Part shown: positions 8,885 through 9,169 of the stretch, one piece after another | How positions within the stretch are numbered: the first letter of the stretch is position 1 | Layout: every line of letters starts with the position of its first letter | Assembly (NCBI GenBank): GCA_964344895.1 | Contig: CAYFPB010000056.1 | Span: forward strand, 1-9,169 | Origin: UBA6164 sp964344895 | GTDB taxonomy: Bacteria; Patescibacteriota; Gracilibacteria; BD1-5; UBA6164 | DNA: 9,169 nt | Direction of reading: 5' to 3' | Position numbers and translations under genes: made by a program | Notes under the pieces: generated by a model | Seen by the model: only the letters and a program-made list of their open reading frames with translations | The model's database searches: none | Told to the model about the DNA's origin: nothing

Positions 8885-9163
8885 ATGTTAATAGTTACAT
8901 ATGATATCCATAATAATAAACTTAGAACAAAATTTTCTAAATTATTAAAAAAATATTGAAGAATGATTCAATATAGTGTTTATGAAGTTAAAAATAGTGA
9001 AAGAATATTAAATATTCTAAGATCTGAAATAGAATTAATATTTGCTCCAAAATTTACTTGAGCAGATAGTATTTTAATTTTACCAATTTCTAAGGCAAAT
9101 AGAGAAAAAGTTATAAGGTATTGACAACCAGCAATGGAAGAAGAAGAAATTTTATTTTTATAG
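8885..9163 (+). CDS. cas2: Cas2, structural partner of Cas1 in spacer integration
   Basis: The frame is 92 residues long and ends in TAG. It starts MLIVTYDIHNNKLRTKFSK, with the conserved Asp of the Cas2 ferredoxin fold at D7. It continues with YGRMIQYSVYEVKNSE (24-39), the usual second-strand motif, and SILILPIS near the C-terminus. Cas2 forms the dimer that bridges two Cas1 dimers and sets spacer length. It follows cas1 by 12 bp, with an AT-rich gap (TTATAAAAATTT) and no Shine-Dalgarno motif. It is the last gene in the window; the sequence stops 6 bp later, where a leader and CRISPR array would be expected. Confidence 0.95.
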
Positions 9164-9169
9164 AAAAAA

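Noticed and set aside
121..9163. Mycoplasma-like code with UGA as Trp
   Set aside because: UGA falls on invariant Gly positions and not on Trp positions, and TGG is present at conserved Trp sites.

Overview
This window comes from a bacterium that reads UGA as glycine (genetic code 25), most likely a member of the Candidatus Gracilibacteria / Absconditabacteria (SR1) branch of the candidate phyla radiation. Under the standard code the plus strand breaks into short fragments. Reading TGA as Gly joins these into five long genes, and the TGA codons fall on invariant glycines (helicase SKGLE, nuclease DYKTG, Cas12a LLPGANK and IIGIDRGE, NGAY). Trp is still encoded by TGG. The DNA is very AT-rich, all genes are on the plus strand, and only TAA or TAG ends a frame.

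Layout: 1-120 is an upstream region with a GC-rich hairpin repeat. 121-3249 encodes a 1042-residue UvrD/Rep-type SF1A helicase with a C-terminal PD-(D/E)XK (RecB/Cas4-like) nuclease domain. Two more GC-rich hairpin elements lie in frame inside this gene. A short AT-rich terminator and a candidate promoter separate it from a complete type V-A CRISPR-Cas gene set: cas12a (3331-7248, 1305 aa), cas4 (7298-7903), cas1 (7913-8872) and cas2 (8885-9163). A perfect 17-bp hairpin terminator stands between cas12a and cas4. The cas4-cas1-cas2 genes are spaced by only 9 and 12 bp. The window ends 6 bp after cas2, so no CRISPR array is visible; it most likely begins just beyond the right edge.

How the genes work together: Cas12a is the crRNA-guided DNA nuclease, and Cas1-Cas2 integrates new spacers, with Cas4 selecting and trimming PAM-bearing prespacers. 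The helicase-nuclease is probably a housekeeping DNA-repair enzyme that happens to be the neighbour, although such enzymes can feed DNA fragments to adaptation. The effector is clearly Cas12a, close in motifs to the Francisella enzyme, but has three unusual points. An apparently intact CxxC...CxxC zinc-ribbon signature lies in the RuvC/Nuc region. The loop that carries the pre-crRNA-processing histidine is missing. A recent exact 21-bp (seven-residue) tandem duplication lies in the REC lobe.
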